The notes under the pieces are model-generated. The model did no database searches. It was not told the DNA's origin and saw only the letters and a list, made by a program, of their open reading frames with translations. 64,000 nucleotides of DNA. Origin: Clarkia xantiana subsp. parviflora (lineage: Eukaryota > Streptophyta > Magnoliopsida > Myrtales > Onagraceae). The DNA lies in contig JAPTYO010000015.1 in NCBI GenBank assembly GCA_036873135.1, positions 7,239,387-7,303,386 on the forward strand. The letters are read 5' to 3'. The stretch's first letter is position 1; the number at the start of each line of letters is the position of its first letter. Both the position numbers and the translations under genes were made by a program. Positions 1 through 11,299 of the stretch are shown piece by piece.

Positions 1-1540
1 CGGGATCGAGAACGGGACCGTGATCAGGATCGGGAGCGGGATCGACACCGCTTATCCCCGACGAACTCCTTAAGCTTCCCCTTCTGGATCAGCTTTTCGA
101 TCTCCTTCTTTAGCTCCCGACAATGGTTAGTGTCGTGACCGTTTGCGCGATGAAATCGACAGTAGCGATCGGTACGGGGTCCCAAGAATTCTCCTTCCTT
201 CTTCGGGGGATACCTGGAGATACCTTGTCGTTCCATGACCGTTAGCACCTCCGCCATGGAGCAGTTGAGAGGAATGTCGAGATCCTCCCGCTTGTCCTTC
301 CTTGAGGAACGCCTATCATCCCTCCGATCAGAGCGGCCTCGATTCTGACTGCTCTCGGGTTTACCCTTCGACTTACGATCGTCAAAAGATTTAACTGACT
401 ACTTCCCTTTATTCGACTTCGGGGGCTCAAGCTCTCCAGCGGCTATCTTCGACTCCTGAACATCGATTTGCCGCTTCACCCTCTTCTCCAGTGCTTCCAT
501 ATTCCATACAGCTTTCTCAGCCACGCTGTGCATCAAGTCGGAACCATAGGGGGCTGTCAGGTTCCGAATGAAGGTACGGATGGTTTCGCCCTCCGAGATC
601 TCCTCGTCTATCTCTGCCACGCTGGCAGTGTATCGCTGGTAATAGTGCGCTAGCGACTCATCGGGTCTCTGTACCACCTGGGTCAAGGATCTCACACTCT
701 TCAACAGACGTCTGCGACCCTAGTATTGCTGAATGGAACGGTCGTGCATGTCCGCCCATCAGGTGATGCATCCTGGGGGCAGACTGAAGAACCAGGTTAG
801 GGCTCTCTCACCGAGTGTGTTCGGGAACAACGTACACACGATATCTTCAGTCGGGGCTCTGCCCAGACACGCCATGAGGTGCTTCTGGACATAACGAACT
901 GGATCCCCCTCGCCGTCATACTCCTTAATCTCGGGGATACCCAGCCCGGGCGGGGCGAGGGTGTCTATCAGTCGGGGAACGAAGGGATGAGTGGATCGGT
1001 CCCTCAGCTCCGACACTAGCGGCTTCTGCTCTCCCATGCAGATGTTCACGATCTTCACCACCTGATCGGGGGTGATGGGACCATTCAGGGGAATGGTCCT
1101 GTGTTGCACTGGTCCTGGCCCATCGACCCCAAAACGCTCTGGCTGAGCGGACTCCTTGTTTCCGCCCTGGCTCTGGGGTTGAGCCTGACATACATTCTAA
1201 ACCTCTGCTGGTGGGGGCGCTTCCTCTTCCAGTGGGGGCATCTCCTCTTGCCTCCTCACGGCCTCTCTCCGATCTAAGAGAGCCTCCACAGCTGCCAAAA
1301 ACATCGGCATGGCCTCCGCCACAGCCTTCGTCAGGTCCACATTGGGAGGAGCCTCCTGCCCCCTATTCCCCTGGTGTTGGGCAGCAGCATCTTCGGGACC
1401 TTCGTTATGCCCCCTGTCTGGGAGAGCTCCGCAGGAAGGTTTTGGTTCACCTCACGTTCCGGTGGCGAATTCAAGGTCGTCGCAGCAGGATGACGGGAAC
1501 CACCAGATTGTCCTTGTCTCCTTTGCTTGCCAGCCGCCAT
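1..1540 (-). pseudogene. gag: gag polyprotein of element M, broken and partial
   Basis: Gag forms the virus-like particle that packages the element RNA. The likely start is the ATG at 1540-1538, 35 bases after the primer site (MAAGKQRR). The capsid region is seen in two blocks: 1109-759, with IKEYDGEGDPVRYVQKHL and LGERALTWFFSLPPG, and 704-399, with RPDESLAHYYQRY and IRNLTAPYG. At 257-24 follows the zinc-binding-like CRFHRANGHDTNHC and a lysine-rich tail, as in plant gypsy gag proteins. These three blocks are in one frame but are separated by in-frame stops near 757, 721 and 397. A frameshift near 1360 divides them from the N-terminus. The gene is a defunct copy, and its C-terminus and pol are beyond the window. 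Confidence 0.85.
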
Positions 1541-1574
1541 TGAACGAGTAGAAGGCATATCAGCTTTTCGTTAC

Positions 1575-1594
1575 GTTCCCACAGACGGCGCCAA
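1575..1594 (-). other. Primer binding site of element M
   Basis: On the minus strand TTGGCGCCGTCTGTGGGAAC follows directly after an LTR ending CCAACA. Element D has almost the same sequence in the same place (58258 onward). The position between LTR and gag start defines the orientation of M. I did not assign the tRNA. Confidence 0.8.
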
Positions 1595-2437
1595 TGTTGG
1601 ATCACGGTGGAACTCCGGTACGGTCTTGGACGGCGATCCTAGCTCCTTCGCTCCACGCAATCCTGCAATAGGGGATAGACCGGGCGGTGACCCAGAATCC
1701 CTCTCTGATGCTTAAATGAGTATCTCGTACGGACTGGCAAGCATTAATCTCAAGCAATGTATCTCAAAACGTCATCGATCTGAGGTGACCTCTGCCTTTT
1801 TATAGGCGGAGAGGCACCTCAATTACTTGGTGAACCTTTGGGGTGGTTAGCCCATATTCCGCGTATCTCGGGCACGATCCCGCCTATCTAGGCCACGATC
1901 TCGCATATCTCGGCCACGCCCCGCGTATCTCGGCCACGCTTCCTGTATCTCCAACACGCTCCGCGTATCTTGGCCACGCCCCGCGTATCTTGGCCTTATC
2001 CTCTGATAGCGAGTCCTGACTAACATCGGGGACTCCAGAGTTATCCGTTGTGTCACCGCTCGGGGCCCCTCGTCATCGTGACAGGGCCTATCATTCTCAG
2101 GGATTCGTCATCGGGGCCTACTTAAAGGCTTCTCATCGGGAGCATTCAGCTCGCCTATCAGGTCCGACTCTGTCGGGACCTCTCATCCTCGGGACTTCCT
2201 CTATCGGGACCCTTCTCCTGGGTCATCTTGGCCTTCGTTTTGGGCACAGTGGGCCTATTCGCCATTTCCTCACCGTTAAAGGGCCTAACGGCTATAGCCA
2301 AACCCATCACCTCTTAAGGGCATATGCCATGAAGATACATTCCTTAATTGGATAGCTTCATGTATACTCAAACTATTCATATCCTCTTAAGGATACAGAT
2401 ATAATGGAAGACCTATACCTTAAGTGGGTAGGCTTCA
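1595..2437 (-). repeat. 5' LTR of element M
   Basis: About 843 bp, starting TGAAGCC and ending CCAACA on the minus strand (TG...CA). A TATAAAA box lies at 1804-1798 on the minus strand. The U3 side holds GC-rich 'GGGACC/CGGGG' blocks between 2040 and 2240. Only one LTR is in the window, so the outer border rests on where homology to element A resumes. Confidence 0.7.
1857..1997. repeat. About 20-bp degenerate tandem repeats in the LTR of M
   Basis: About seven units of a CGCGTATCTYGGCCACGCCC-like sequence follow one another directly in the promoter part of the LTR, just upstream (minus sense) of the TATA box. Such arrays in retrotransposon U3 regions often act as enhancer-like units; here that is inference. 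Confidence 0.75.
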
Positions 2438-3012
2438 TTCAAAACGCTAGCAGGAGCGCACCCTGTTTGAAAAACTCATTAAACTTACAAGTCGAGTCTT
2501 GTACAACGTCACCTTAGAGTGGAACTAAGAGACGGTATAAACTTAAGTCTTGCTTCGTCAAGACGACACCGCTACATGTCAAGTGCCAGTGCCGAGTGCC
2601 AAGTGCCAAGTGCCCGCACCGAGTACATTACTATCTACAATACTACAAGTACCAAGTGTACATATCATGCCATGCTTTGGAAATTTTTTCAAGAGGGCGC
2701 TAATAACACCCTGCAGTGCGCAAGTCGCAACATCGGATATTTATCCATTATAACAAGGAGATCAATCTTGTCATACAAGTCCAGTATATACGGACAATGA
2801 AGATAACTCAAGGTATGAAATATTACTAGCAAGTTATCACATGTTTATTATTATTGAAAACATGTCCAAGTAACGAAATACCATGCAAGCAAACGCAATA
2901 ACGAAGGTTGGGACAAAAGCCTCAACATAACATCAACCCGTTCACAAAGGGTTCAACATGCCGAAAGCAAACAACGTGATACTATCTAGGAGATAGCATA
3001 ATCTCCAAAAGA

Positions 3013-5081
3013 CTAAGATAACATTTTCATGAAGTCAACATCAATGGCAATATCATCATTACCATATCCAAAAATCACGGAGAGAGAAGCTGCTTCAGCT
3101 TCCTTACGCTGTAAATCCGCAACATGGTTAACAGCAAAAGAAGAATAAGGACCTAACTTGTCGAACGGAAAGCCGGGGGCAAGTGTGCGTACTCGGCCAA
3201 TATAATCTTTGGCAATCTCATCAATCATAGATGAAGACTTCGCCTTGGCGGCAGCAAGGACGGCGGCAGTATGCGCAACAGTGCTGGGATACTCGGCAAG
3301 TCCCTTCTCAAACCCCGACTTATGCGCTTCCTCTCGTATAGAAGCAAGCGCGATATCATGGGCGCTACTACTCTCTGCAATTTGCTGCTTGATAGCAGCA
3401 ATCTCAGCCTCAAGTTTCTCAACATGGGCGCGACGAGCAGCAATGCGCGTATCAAAATCAGCAACCTTGGAGTTCAAGTTTTGCACCTCCTCCTCGGACT
3501 GTACAAGCTTGCGAGTAACTGCATTGCTCTTCTTGACAGCAGCCCTCTTCTCGCTCACAAAATCCAACACAAAGGATGACATGTTCATCATCCTTGAAAT
3601 AGCCGAAGTACAACAACCCAAACAACAAGACGATCAATGCAAGGCATATACTTACAACATGCGAACATAGAAGTTAAAGCAAAGAAGATGTTAGCAAAAA
3701 ATACTATGTAAAAGAAACATGTCGAAGTAAACAGCATGTACCTCGACGAGAGGAACGCTCCTCCTCGGGCCGGTCCCTCGACCGGGCGGCAGAAGGCGCC
3801 ACTGTGTGACTCTCGACTCTCTTCTTTTTATCACAAGAAGGAGTTGGAACAGTCGCACTCGGTTTGGAGCGCTTGGGATCACTCGAGGGACGCGCCCCTG
3901 TGGCGGACCTCTTGGGAAGAGTGCTAGTGACGGGTGCGGCAACAACGCGTTCAGTCACGAGTACAGAGGATGCAAGAAGATGCCTTACTTATAGTTCCCT
4001 TATCGCGACCATGTCCGGAAGCTCCAGGAATAGTGGAGGCAGTAGTACGAGCATGCCGTCCGACATGCGGATTACCGCGAACATCATCTGTCTGCAAGGA
4101 CGAGCTTTTTCCATCGGTTTGACCTACATTGCAACATGATACAGGTTATAAAGATTGTCAACATACCAAACCGTCAGAAGAAAGTATGAAAATCCTGGCG
4201 TCAATCAACTCCTGCTCTGCAGCGCGTAGTAGACAATGGAAACTACGCTCTTGCTGACATCGATAAATAACCTTCACAGTTTCCTTGTCATCTGAAGAAA
4301 GCTCGGAGAAGATAGGAGCAGGATTAGCCCTCTCGACTTTCTCAACTTCCCAATTTGTGCCGACATCGCACACGAAGAAATAATGATGTCGCCAATGAGG
4401 ACCCGAGTGATCAGCCGGAGCAGCTAATCGCTGTCCATAATCCCATTCGGCATCCCCAAGCCCCAGTTGCTTGAAACCTCTGTCTTGCAAGTTGGGCCAA
4501 CGCATCTTTATACCGCATAGTCTCGTCATGTCCGGACATAACATCTGATAGAAACAGCGGAAAAGGGTAGTGGAGTAGTGCCAAGACTGCCTGTGAAACA
4601 ACACCCGGAATCAACTCCATACGCGAAAGCCGGCAGGAGAAAGATACAAAGGCGAGATTCGATAATAACGAAAAAGGTCTATCAAATCAGGACAATAAGG
4701 AAAGCGCAAGCCTTCCCGAATATGTGAAGTATAAACTGCGGACAAGTCATCAGGAGGTACGGTGACTCGCCCCTGTCTGATGCCAAGTAACACGTCATAA
4801 GGCAATATACCTTCCAGCACTGGATCAAGTCCGCAACGAGATGCATATAAGTCAAACATTTCTTCATCAATCTGGTTGGTTAAGTAACTCACACCTGTTT
4901 CCTTAACCTTTATGACTTTGGGGAAAGCGGAAGGTTTTACGACGACTTCGGCCCCCACACCTGGTATAGTACCCAACGGCTCAACAATGTCGACATCCGG
5001 CTCGACTATGTCGACATCCAACTCATCATCGATATCTGAACATAGTGTCACTCTCGGAATGGGGATAGAAGACTTACTCAT
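3013..5081 (-). pseudogene. Antisense gene (aORF) of element A, with extra N-terminal domain
   Basis: The gene runs opposite to the element, between pol and the 3' LTR, where plant Tat-lineage elements are known to carry antisense ORFs. I start it at ATG 5081 (MSKSSIPIPRV). Residues of 5081-4158 include ITIRE-like text, seen as IREGLRFPYCPDLIDLFRYY and LSPAGFRVW, which resembles the 'putative gypsy type transposon' family (Pfam PF04195); one in-frame TGA stop lies at 4613-4611. A piece homologous to exon 2 of the B copy (GKSSSL at about 4110) follows a CAATGTAG acceptor. After a frameshift near 3963 comes a basic stretch with DPKRSKPSATV (3958-3734). The last part, 3600-3013, is a predicted coiled coil with RVRTLAPGFPFDKLGPYSSF, matching the B and C copies. 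The B exon-3 equivalent is missing. It is broken by one stop and one frameshift. The Pfam match is from memory of the family pattern only. Confidence 0.65.
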
Positions 5082-5255
5082 ATTAGCAACTGTGAGAAGG
5101 CTAAGTACACGAAGATGACAGCAAGATGTGGTATCCTGAAAAATACAACCGACAATCCAATCAGTGCACAAGCACGCATCAAACACTTATGCAAACGTCT
5201 ATGCAATGAACGCTCCATGTGAGATAACTATGTATGCAATGACTCAATAGTCTTC

Positions 5256-5860
5256 GTGCAACAAGTGACAACTATCATGCAAGGGGGGCAAACCTCTCAA
5301 CACATCGACTTACATGTCGACATCAAGCTCATGGTCGCAGCATGCATGATTACAAGGGAGAAATATTGTCTAAGTGTTTTCCTCAGGATGACAGTCAACA
5401 TATTACAAGCTGTCAGCATGCTACTAAGTGTCAGTATATTACTAAGTATCGACGTCATACTAAGTGTCAACATGCTACTATATGTCGACATACAACAAGC
5501 TGTCAGCATACCATCAAATATCTACGTACGACAAGGTGTCGACATGCAGCGAGATATGGCTGAAATATTTTCTAAGTATTTCGCTTACAACACGGGACAA
5601 GAAATCAACAGTCAAAAAATATTGTCTAAGTATTTCCTTAACGTCAACAATAAACAAGCAGCATGGAATCAACTATCAAGGAGCATTCTCCAAGTATACA
5701 AGCATGACGACGAATAACGTACATCAAGTGGCAAACATCAACTACTACGAAATATTTTCTAAGTGTTTCTATGCCAGCGGTCGACAAGAATCATATGACG
5801 ACATCAATGGTAACAAGCACTAGATATTATTGAAATATTTTCTTAGTGTTTTAGCATGTT
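5256..5860. repeat. Short degenerate repeats upstream of the antisense gene of A
   Basis: Irregular units of about 20 bp built from TGTCGACAT, CTACTAAGTGTC and AAATATTKTCTAAGTRTTTC follow one another. The 'AAATATTTTCTAAGTGTTT' piece recurs in the array of element B at 28115-28330. They lie 5' of the antisense gene, so they may belong to its promoter region (inference). Confidence 0.6.
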
Positions 5861-7245
5861 TGCAGACAACGACCGACGATCAATACATGGTGCTCAACAT
5901 ACATTGCCTAAGTTATCATTACCAACATACAACCATTGACGGCCATGTACGAACAACTACCAATCATCAACATCGAGCATAAAAAACAATGGCTAAGGCA
6001 TGGAGCAACATGTCGGCAATGAATACTATGCATAAGGGAAGTATAACAATTCATTTGCACTTTTCTAAAATTTTCAGCACTTAGGAAAATTTTGGCCGAT
6101 TTGGGGCTAAGTATTCTAATGCATTTCATCAAACACCTTGTATGCGTGTTAAGGTTACTAAGCACATAGTGATTTCAAGATTGAATCAAGGCCAAACGAA
6201 GTCACAAAATGTCTAGCCATGTACGGAATTGGACTCACCAACACAAAGCAAGTCCGAATTGCTACTTGCCGTCACCCGGAAACTCACGAGCCGCCCTGAA
6301 AGTCCACGCGCCGCCGCAGCAAATCAGACGCGCCGCCCCTCCCCTCTCACGCGCCGCCGTGGGTTACTCTTTGCTCGGATAGACCTTGATCGATGTCGAT
6401 TATGGTATGATTATTCCAAATTTACACCTCCATAAGCTCCTTCTTCAACAATCAATGAGAGCTTCTTGGAAAACTATCAAGGGAGGATGTAAGATAATGA
6501 CTACTCTCTCTCCTAATTTTCACTAATACTGTCTACACCATGTGCTAAGGACTAAACTCATATCTATTTTCGCACAAGTCCCTAGCATCATGTATGAGCA
6601 TGTTTACATCTCTCATATGCTTGCATTACATACATGCTCCCTAATGTTGCATGATGAGCTACGTACAATGATTATTGCATGTTGCGTACACATAGGCTAT
6701 TATGCATGATATTATTTTTATGTGTGCATGATTCTAATTTATGATTGCTACATAATTACTCTTATAATCTAAGTATGTATTGCATGTTTACATCGTATTA
6801 CATGCTTACATCATATTCTATGTTTACATCATGTTTCATGTTGACAAGCATGCTCTCCAATTTTATATTGCTCTAAGTATTTTGCTTATTGCACAATTAC
6901 ATTGACCATGTGCCATGTTTTCATCTCCATGTTAACATCATGATACACGTTTATATCACGTACCATGATGACACCGCGTTGCATGATTATTTATTATTAC
7001 AAGTATTTCGCTTATTGCATGTTATTACGAATAGGTCGTTAATTGCACGTTGTTATATGTATATCGTCTGTTACGCTAACCCCGTGAACAGATTATGCAC
7101 GTTCATCGAAAAAATTAAGATGGACGAATTTGTGCTCCGCGCATTCGATTGACAAACAGGCCACCCCTGAGGTCAGTGCCAAACCCAAGTTGGACGAATA
7201 TCCTATCTTAAATAGAGTCAAGCATGGGTTTTGAACCACTACTTG
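5861..7245. other. Non-coding 3' region of element A
   Basis: I see no gene. A GC-rich patch at 6270-6370 with repeated CGCGCCGCC corresponds in position to the GC-rich blocks of B (29138-29336) and C (51839-52036). From about 6540 to 7080 the DNA is AT-rich with many irregular copies of CATGTTTACATCAT. Confidence 0.55.
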
Positions 7246-7258
7246 ACTCGGGGGCAAG
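7246..7258 (+). other. Polypurine tract of element A
   Basis: ACTCGGGGGCAAG lies directly before the LTR start at 7259. Elements B (30030-30041) and C (52781-52792) have CTCGGGGGCAAG in the same place. It primes plus-strand DNA synthesis in LTR elements. Confidence 0.8.
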
Positions 7259-7935
7259 TGTTAGATATCTGTCCAATTTGGGTTCGTATTTATGTTTCGG
7301 ACCTCGCAAACACGCCAGAACCACAAACGGATCTTACCACAATCACCCCGGGTCAAAACGGTCCGGATGTGCACCGCACCCGGACCGGGAGACTTCTGGA
7401 TTGCCATAAGGCAATCCGAACTAGTCCGGATTTCCTCAGCAATCCGGACCATGTCGGATGTCGACATGGTCCGGACTGCCGACAGGTACTGCGCGCTTAC
7501 CCCTAGCACTGCGCGTCTACCCTTATTTTTAGTAAGTATGGGAAGTCAGTGCGCACATAGCCAACCTCGATGTCGGTAAGCGTTTTCCTGTAAACCGACA
7601 TCGAATCAGGTACGGTTCTCGGGTTTCCTATAAATAGGGACCTAGACCTCCCATTTAGTAAGTTAACTCAAAAATCTGCAAAATTGGCTATTTGTGCTCT
7701 GACCTCTCTCTACACTATCTCTCTCTAAGATCCTGACTTTAGCATCGGAGAGGGCACAACCAGCACCACCCCCCTCTCCAAGCTGGTTATCGTCCATTCT
7801 GCAGTACCTGGTGTATAGAAGATAGAAGTAGAAGCCAAAGTTAGTTCGGGGATCGAGGTAGAAGCCAAAGTTAGTTCGAGGTTCGAGATCCGTGAAGATC
7901 AACCCGAGGTACCCCAAGTGGAATCAACCTCAACA
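7259..7935 (+). repeat. 3' LTR of element A (type 1)
   Basis: 677 bp, from TGTTAGATATCTGTCC to AACCTCAACA. A TATAAATA box is at 7629-7636. Upstream of it the U3 contains a 14-bp-arm inverted repeat (7443-7456 with 7462-7475). Downstream the transcribed part holds the interlocked complementary segments at 7747-7788. It is about the same length as the D LTR and clearly related to it. Confidence 0.9.
7747..7788 (+). promoter_or_regulatory. Interlocked complementary RNA segments in A LTR
   Basis: GGAGAGGG (7747-7754) can pair with CCCTCTCC (7772-7779), and AACCAGC (7758-7764) with GCTGGTT (7782-7788). The pairs overlap in pseudoknot order. The same arrangement exists in all LTRs of A to D (see findings). 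It lies about 120 bases after the TATA box, so it would be transcribed. Confidence 0.6.
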
Positions 7936-8773
7936 CTTATCAAAATTTATCGACCCGGTTATACGGGAACGATCCGAATTGCAAGATAAACCGAAAATTA
8001 AGGCTATGAAAAAGTGCCGAATCAAACATATCCATACATCTTCTCCTTTGTCTTATTTTTGAGTAAAATCAAATGCCATTAAAATCCATCGTTTGCGTAG
8101 CTCTAAGAATAAACCGATTTTAACTCTTTCTTAATTATTAATACTCCATTGAATGAAATAATCAGTAATGATAATCATGTGCGAAACCGATTGGATTAAA
8201 TTGAATTAAATTCAGAAATGAAACGATTATCCATGGGTTAAACCTTGGTAAATAGCACCACGCGCGCGTGGACCTCGAAAGACGGAACACATCGTTTCAA
8301 AGAACGAATTTAATGATGAAGTGTTTTAATGATTGAATGCTGAATTTTTCGTTTGCGTCCGTTAGGAAATAACTTATTGATAATGATTACACTGGTAAGA
8401 AGTATACTTCATAAGATAACACGGCCTTGTAAAAGTATCAACTGACGCACAAGGTGAAAACCCAAATGCTCAGTTCGAATATGGGATAAAATCTCTGAGA
8501 TAGGTTTGCAAACGAAGAAGGATGAAGTCGGTTAAACGATTTTCCTTCTATACGCCTTGAACGATAAGTCATGCTAGGCATTCAAATCAAATGACACACT
8601 TCAAGAAGCACAGTTTATAAACAAAATGTTAGAGTCAATCTATCAGACGTTCCCTATGGGATGAAAGAAAGAATATTCACATTTATGTAAAACTATGTTC
8701 CAATGAAATCGGTAAAACACGCCACCATAAATGCTAAAGAATGATAATGAGTTAAATCATATCATCATGCGAC
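7936..8773 (+). mobile_element. Element F (copia), left piece
   Basis: Non-coding DNA resembling 55850-56690 of element J throughout, including a CGCGYGTGG...CTCGAAAGACGGA block (8262 and 56150). It is the spacer that stands where protease and integrase would be. It ends with GCGAC (8769-8773), the target duplication of element K, and continues at 17911. Its left end is cut by the insertion of A. Confidence 0.75.
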
Positions 8774-9317
8774 TGTCAGACCTAAATCTGACCTACGACG
8801 AATTACGTTTTGAAAACGTGGATTTTGAATTGATTCGCCACTAGTTAATTATTAGGCTAACTAGAATCCTAAATTACCTAAGCGAATAACTAATTAAACA
8901 CCTAAGTATTAAATCAGTCTATGATCAGAAATACGAGTTCGGGGGTTCTGTTACGAATTAAAACTCATGGAATTAATCACGCCCTTTTGGTACTCAATTC
9001 ACAAATTTGCCAATTTTATTGCTTCTACATACATTACACTAAATTAATCTAACAATGTCAAAACTAATCAAATTTCATCATATGCAAAAGATATTATCAA
9101 ATATGATCCCAAATCTAAAAATTAATTATAATCTATAAGTCCTAATTAAGACAAAATCTAAAGCCCAAAATTATCTAACATGTTTAAATACATACACAAC
9201 TTAATACATATTCAATCATACATACAACATGAATAATTAAACACTCTACCTAATCAAATTTATCTCATTACATTTGAACATCTAATTAAATATAATATAA
9301 TAATAATATAATAACAG

Positions 9318-9348
<31 letters not shown>

Positions 9349-9721
9349 TAAAAAAAAATAAAAAAAAAGACGGGATTTACCAGGCCAAAACGGCAACCAT
9401 GGAGGACGGCACGACAGAGCTCCGACGCGGCGAACAGGGAAGGCTCAGGCGGATAACAGCGGACCAGGAACGGTGTCAGGCGACGTAGGGCGATGCGGTC
9501 TGGGACAAGGTCGTCGAGGGAGATCCGGTCGGGACAGCAAGAATCCGGAATCGTAGGCCAGGCCTTCGTCGGACCTGAGCGAGGGACAAGGGCTCGTTTG
9601 CGGAAGGTAATCGGATGGCCGGAACTGGACGGGCCGGTCGGGACGGCTGCGGGCAGCGGCAGGCGGAGCTAGGGCGGTCGGAATTGTGGCGCCGTAGGGA
9701 AGAAGAAGAAGAAGAAGAAGA

Positions 9722-9806
<85 letters not shown>

Positions 9807-10395
9807 TCGCGGCGGGAGGCGGTCGTCGGGCAGGGGTGGCCGGGTTTCGGGCGGCGGGGCCACTGCCAGGGCCACCGGCGGAGGTGCTGGACGGCGGGGA
9901 TGAAGGTTGTGCAATAAATAAAAAAACTAATTCACTAGAAGACAAAAATTGCACAGAACCCGAAAATAGTGTATTATTGCTTCTTTTTGGTGTTTTTCTG
10001 TGTGTCATTTACAATGTAAACTTAGACCCCTATTTATACTAAAAACCTACTCTAGATTACAGATAAAATTTAAATAAAAAATGCTAACGGATAAAAATTC
10101 TAGAGAATATTCCTAAGGATATTATCTTTACAGATAATTATTTTTTGAATAAAAATAATATCTAGAGATAAATATCTTACAGATAATTTTCTAAAATAAA
10201 AAAAATAATTATTATATATATATTTTTAAATATTCCGAAAATATTAATTAAATTCGAAATAATTTAAAATATATTTTATAATAATTTCCCTAATGTGCCC
10301 TTGAGCATTTTTGGAGACTTTGTGGCTTGACGCGTCCGGAATTTGACGTATCATGTGTAACGTCGTTACGTCCGGGTCAAAATCGAGTGTTTATA
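8774..10395 (-). repeat. 3' LTR of element K
   Basis: About 1.62 kb; begins (minus) TATAAACACTCG, a mutated form of TGTAAACACTCG, and ends GGTCTGACA. A TATAAATA box is at 10038-10031 on the minus strand. The middle (9370-9905) is GC-rich and contains a purine microsatellite. It matches the other LTR over its whole length with scattered changes and small indels. Confidence 0.9.
9701..9809. repeat. (GAA)n(GA)n microsatellite in K 3' LTR
   Basis: About nine GAA units are followed by more than 40 GA units. The other LTR has the same compound array at 17141-17288, with more GAA units. Both copies were therefore present or derived at integration and have since changed length. Confidence 0.95.
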
Positions 10396-10412
10396 GTTTG
10401 CCCCTCTTTAGA
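10396..10412 (-). other. Polypurine tract of element K
   Basis: On the minus strand TCTAAAGAGGGGCAAAC directly precedes the 3' LTR. Together with the primer site at the other end, it fixes the orientation. Confidence 0.65.
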
Positions 10413-10619
10413 CGGACTACCGTAGAACGTGTTCGAAGGGGTTTGTCCAAAGACGAAGAAACACTGATTTGACTAGAAAGTATATTCTCTCGCAATTCTT
10501 CAAAGTCTTCAAGGTGGCTCATACGCTTATTCTGGTGCGGAAAAGATAAAACCTCTGTCGGCAGGACGCCTGTTGGCGATGCCTCCATTGGCGGTGCAGA
10601 AAAGTAAAAACCTCGATCG

Positions 10620-10990
10620 ACGATGCCTCCAGTGGCGTGCGACAAGGAAAAGCCTCCAGTGGCGGTGCGGAAAGTAAAGCCTCCAGTGGCGTGCGGGAAA
10701 GTAAAGCCTCCAGTGGCGTGCGGGAAAGTAAAGCCTCCAGTGGCGTGCGGAAAAGTAAAGCCTCCAGTGGCGTGCGGGAAAGTAAAGCCTCCAGTGGCGT
10801 GCGGAAAAGTAAAGCCTCCAGTGGCGTGCGGGAAAGTAAAGCCTCCAGTGGTGTGTGGGAGACGAGCCTCTAGTGGCGTCCGTCGGAGAAGAGCCTCTGG
10901 TGGTGTCCGTCGGAGAAGAGCCTCGAGTGGCATATGTCGGAGAAATGCCTCTAGTGGCGTCCGTTGGATAAGGGCCTCGAGTGGCTTAAC
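10620..10990. repeat. 27-bp tandem repeat inside K
   Basis: About a dozen units of CCTCCAGTGG-CGTGCGGGAA-AGTAAAG. The centre (10673-10850) is nearly perfect and the flanks decay. 27 is a multiple of three, so both strands show long open frames (minus ATGGFTFPH repeats), but there is no other sign of coding. Confidence 0.9.
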
Positions 10991-11299
10991 GACTTGAATG
11001 CATATCCCTAATTTTTGCCTAAACTACGCATGACGCGACAACTTAGCGGGATCTTTTTCTTTCTTTTTTCTTTTTTTTAATCTCTCATATTCTCTCCTTT
11101 TGCCACGGTCATAATTTTAGACCGTGCCCCTCGGTTTTCCTAATTTTTGCATGGATTGCCCCTTGGGTTTTCATTCCATCGGGATTTATTTTCTCTCCTT
11201 TTGCCATGATTGCAATTTCTGAATTTGCTATCATGCCCCTCATTTCCTAATTTTGCCTAGGCTGCCCTTTCGGGTTTTCAACCTAACGGAAGCACTCTT

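Larger units (their letters stand above)
1..2437 (-). mobile_element. Element M: Ty3/gypsy retrotransposon, 5' part
   Basis: Read on the minus strand this is the 5' end of a Ty3/gypsy element: 5' LTR (2437 to 1595), primer binding site (1594 to 1575) and gag (from 1540 down), continuing off the left edge. Its LTR is unlike those of A to D, so it is a separate family. It interrupts element A: the sequence right of 2437 matches the region after the 66-bp arrays of B (about 25985) and C (about 49105). The right border is inferred from the LTR starting TGAAGCC on the minus strand; the matching duplication lies outside the window. Confidence 0.8.
2438..7935 (+). mobile_element. Element A: Tat-like Ty3/gypsy retrotransposon, 3' half
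   Basis: This is the post-pol half of a plus-oriented element: region 2438-3012 homologous to the segment after the 66-bp arrays of B and C, an antisense gene (3013-5081), repeat-rich DNA (5190-7245), polypurine tract and 3' LTR (7259-7935). The LTR type is shared with D. The 5' half, including gag and pol, lies left of insertion M and outside the window. Between 2438 and 3012 I see no gene, only a short microrepeat of AGTGCC (2580-2625). Confidence 0.85.

Noticed and set aside
4124..4166. A 43-base intron in the antisense gene of A (GTATGT...ATGTAG)
   Set aside because: The borders fit splice consensus and the exon after it matches exon 2 of B, but 43 bases is shorter than usual plant introns. 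I keep it only as a possibility.
9445..10008. Long minus ORF with a serine-leucine run, and its counterparts at 16717-17466 and on the plus strand
   Set aside because: It exists because the GA microsatellite has no stop codons in several frames. Frames differ between the two LTR copies and no domain is present.
10391..10997. Open frames on both strands over the 27-bp repeat
   Set aside because: Same reason: the unit is a multiple of three. Flanking DNA shows no coding sign.
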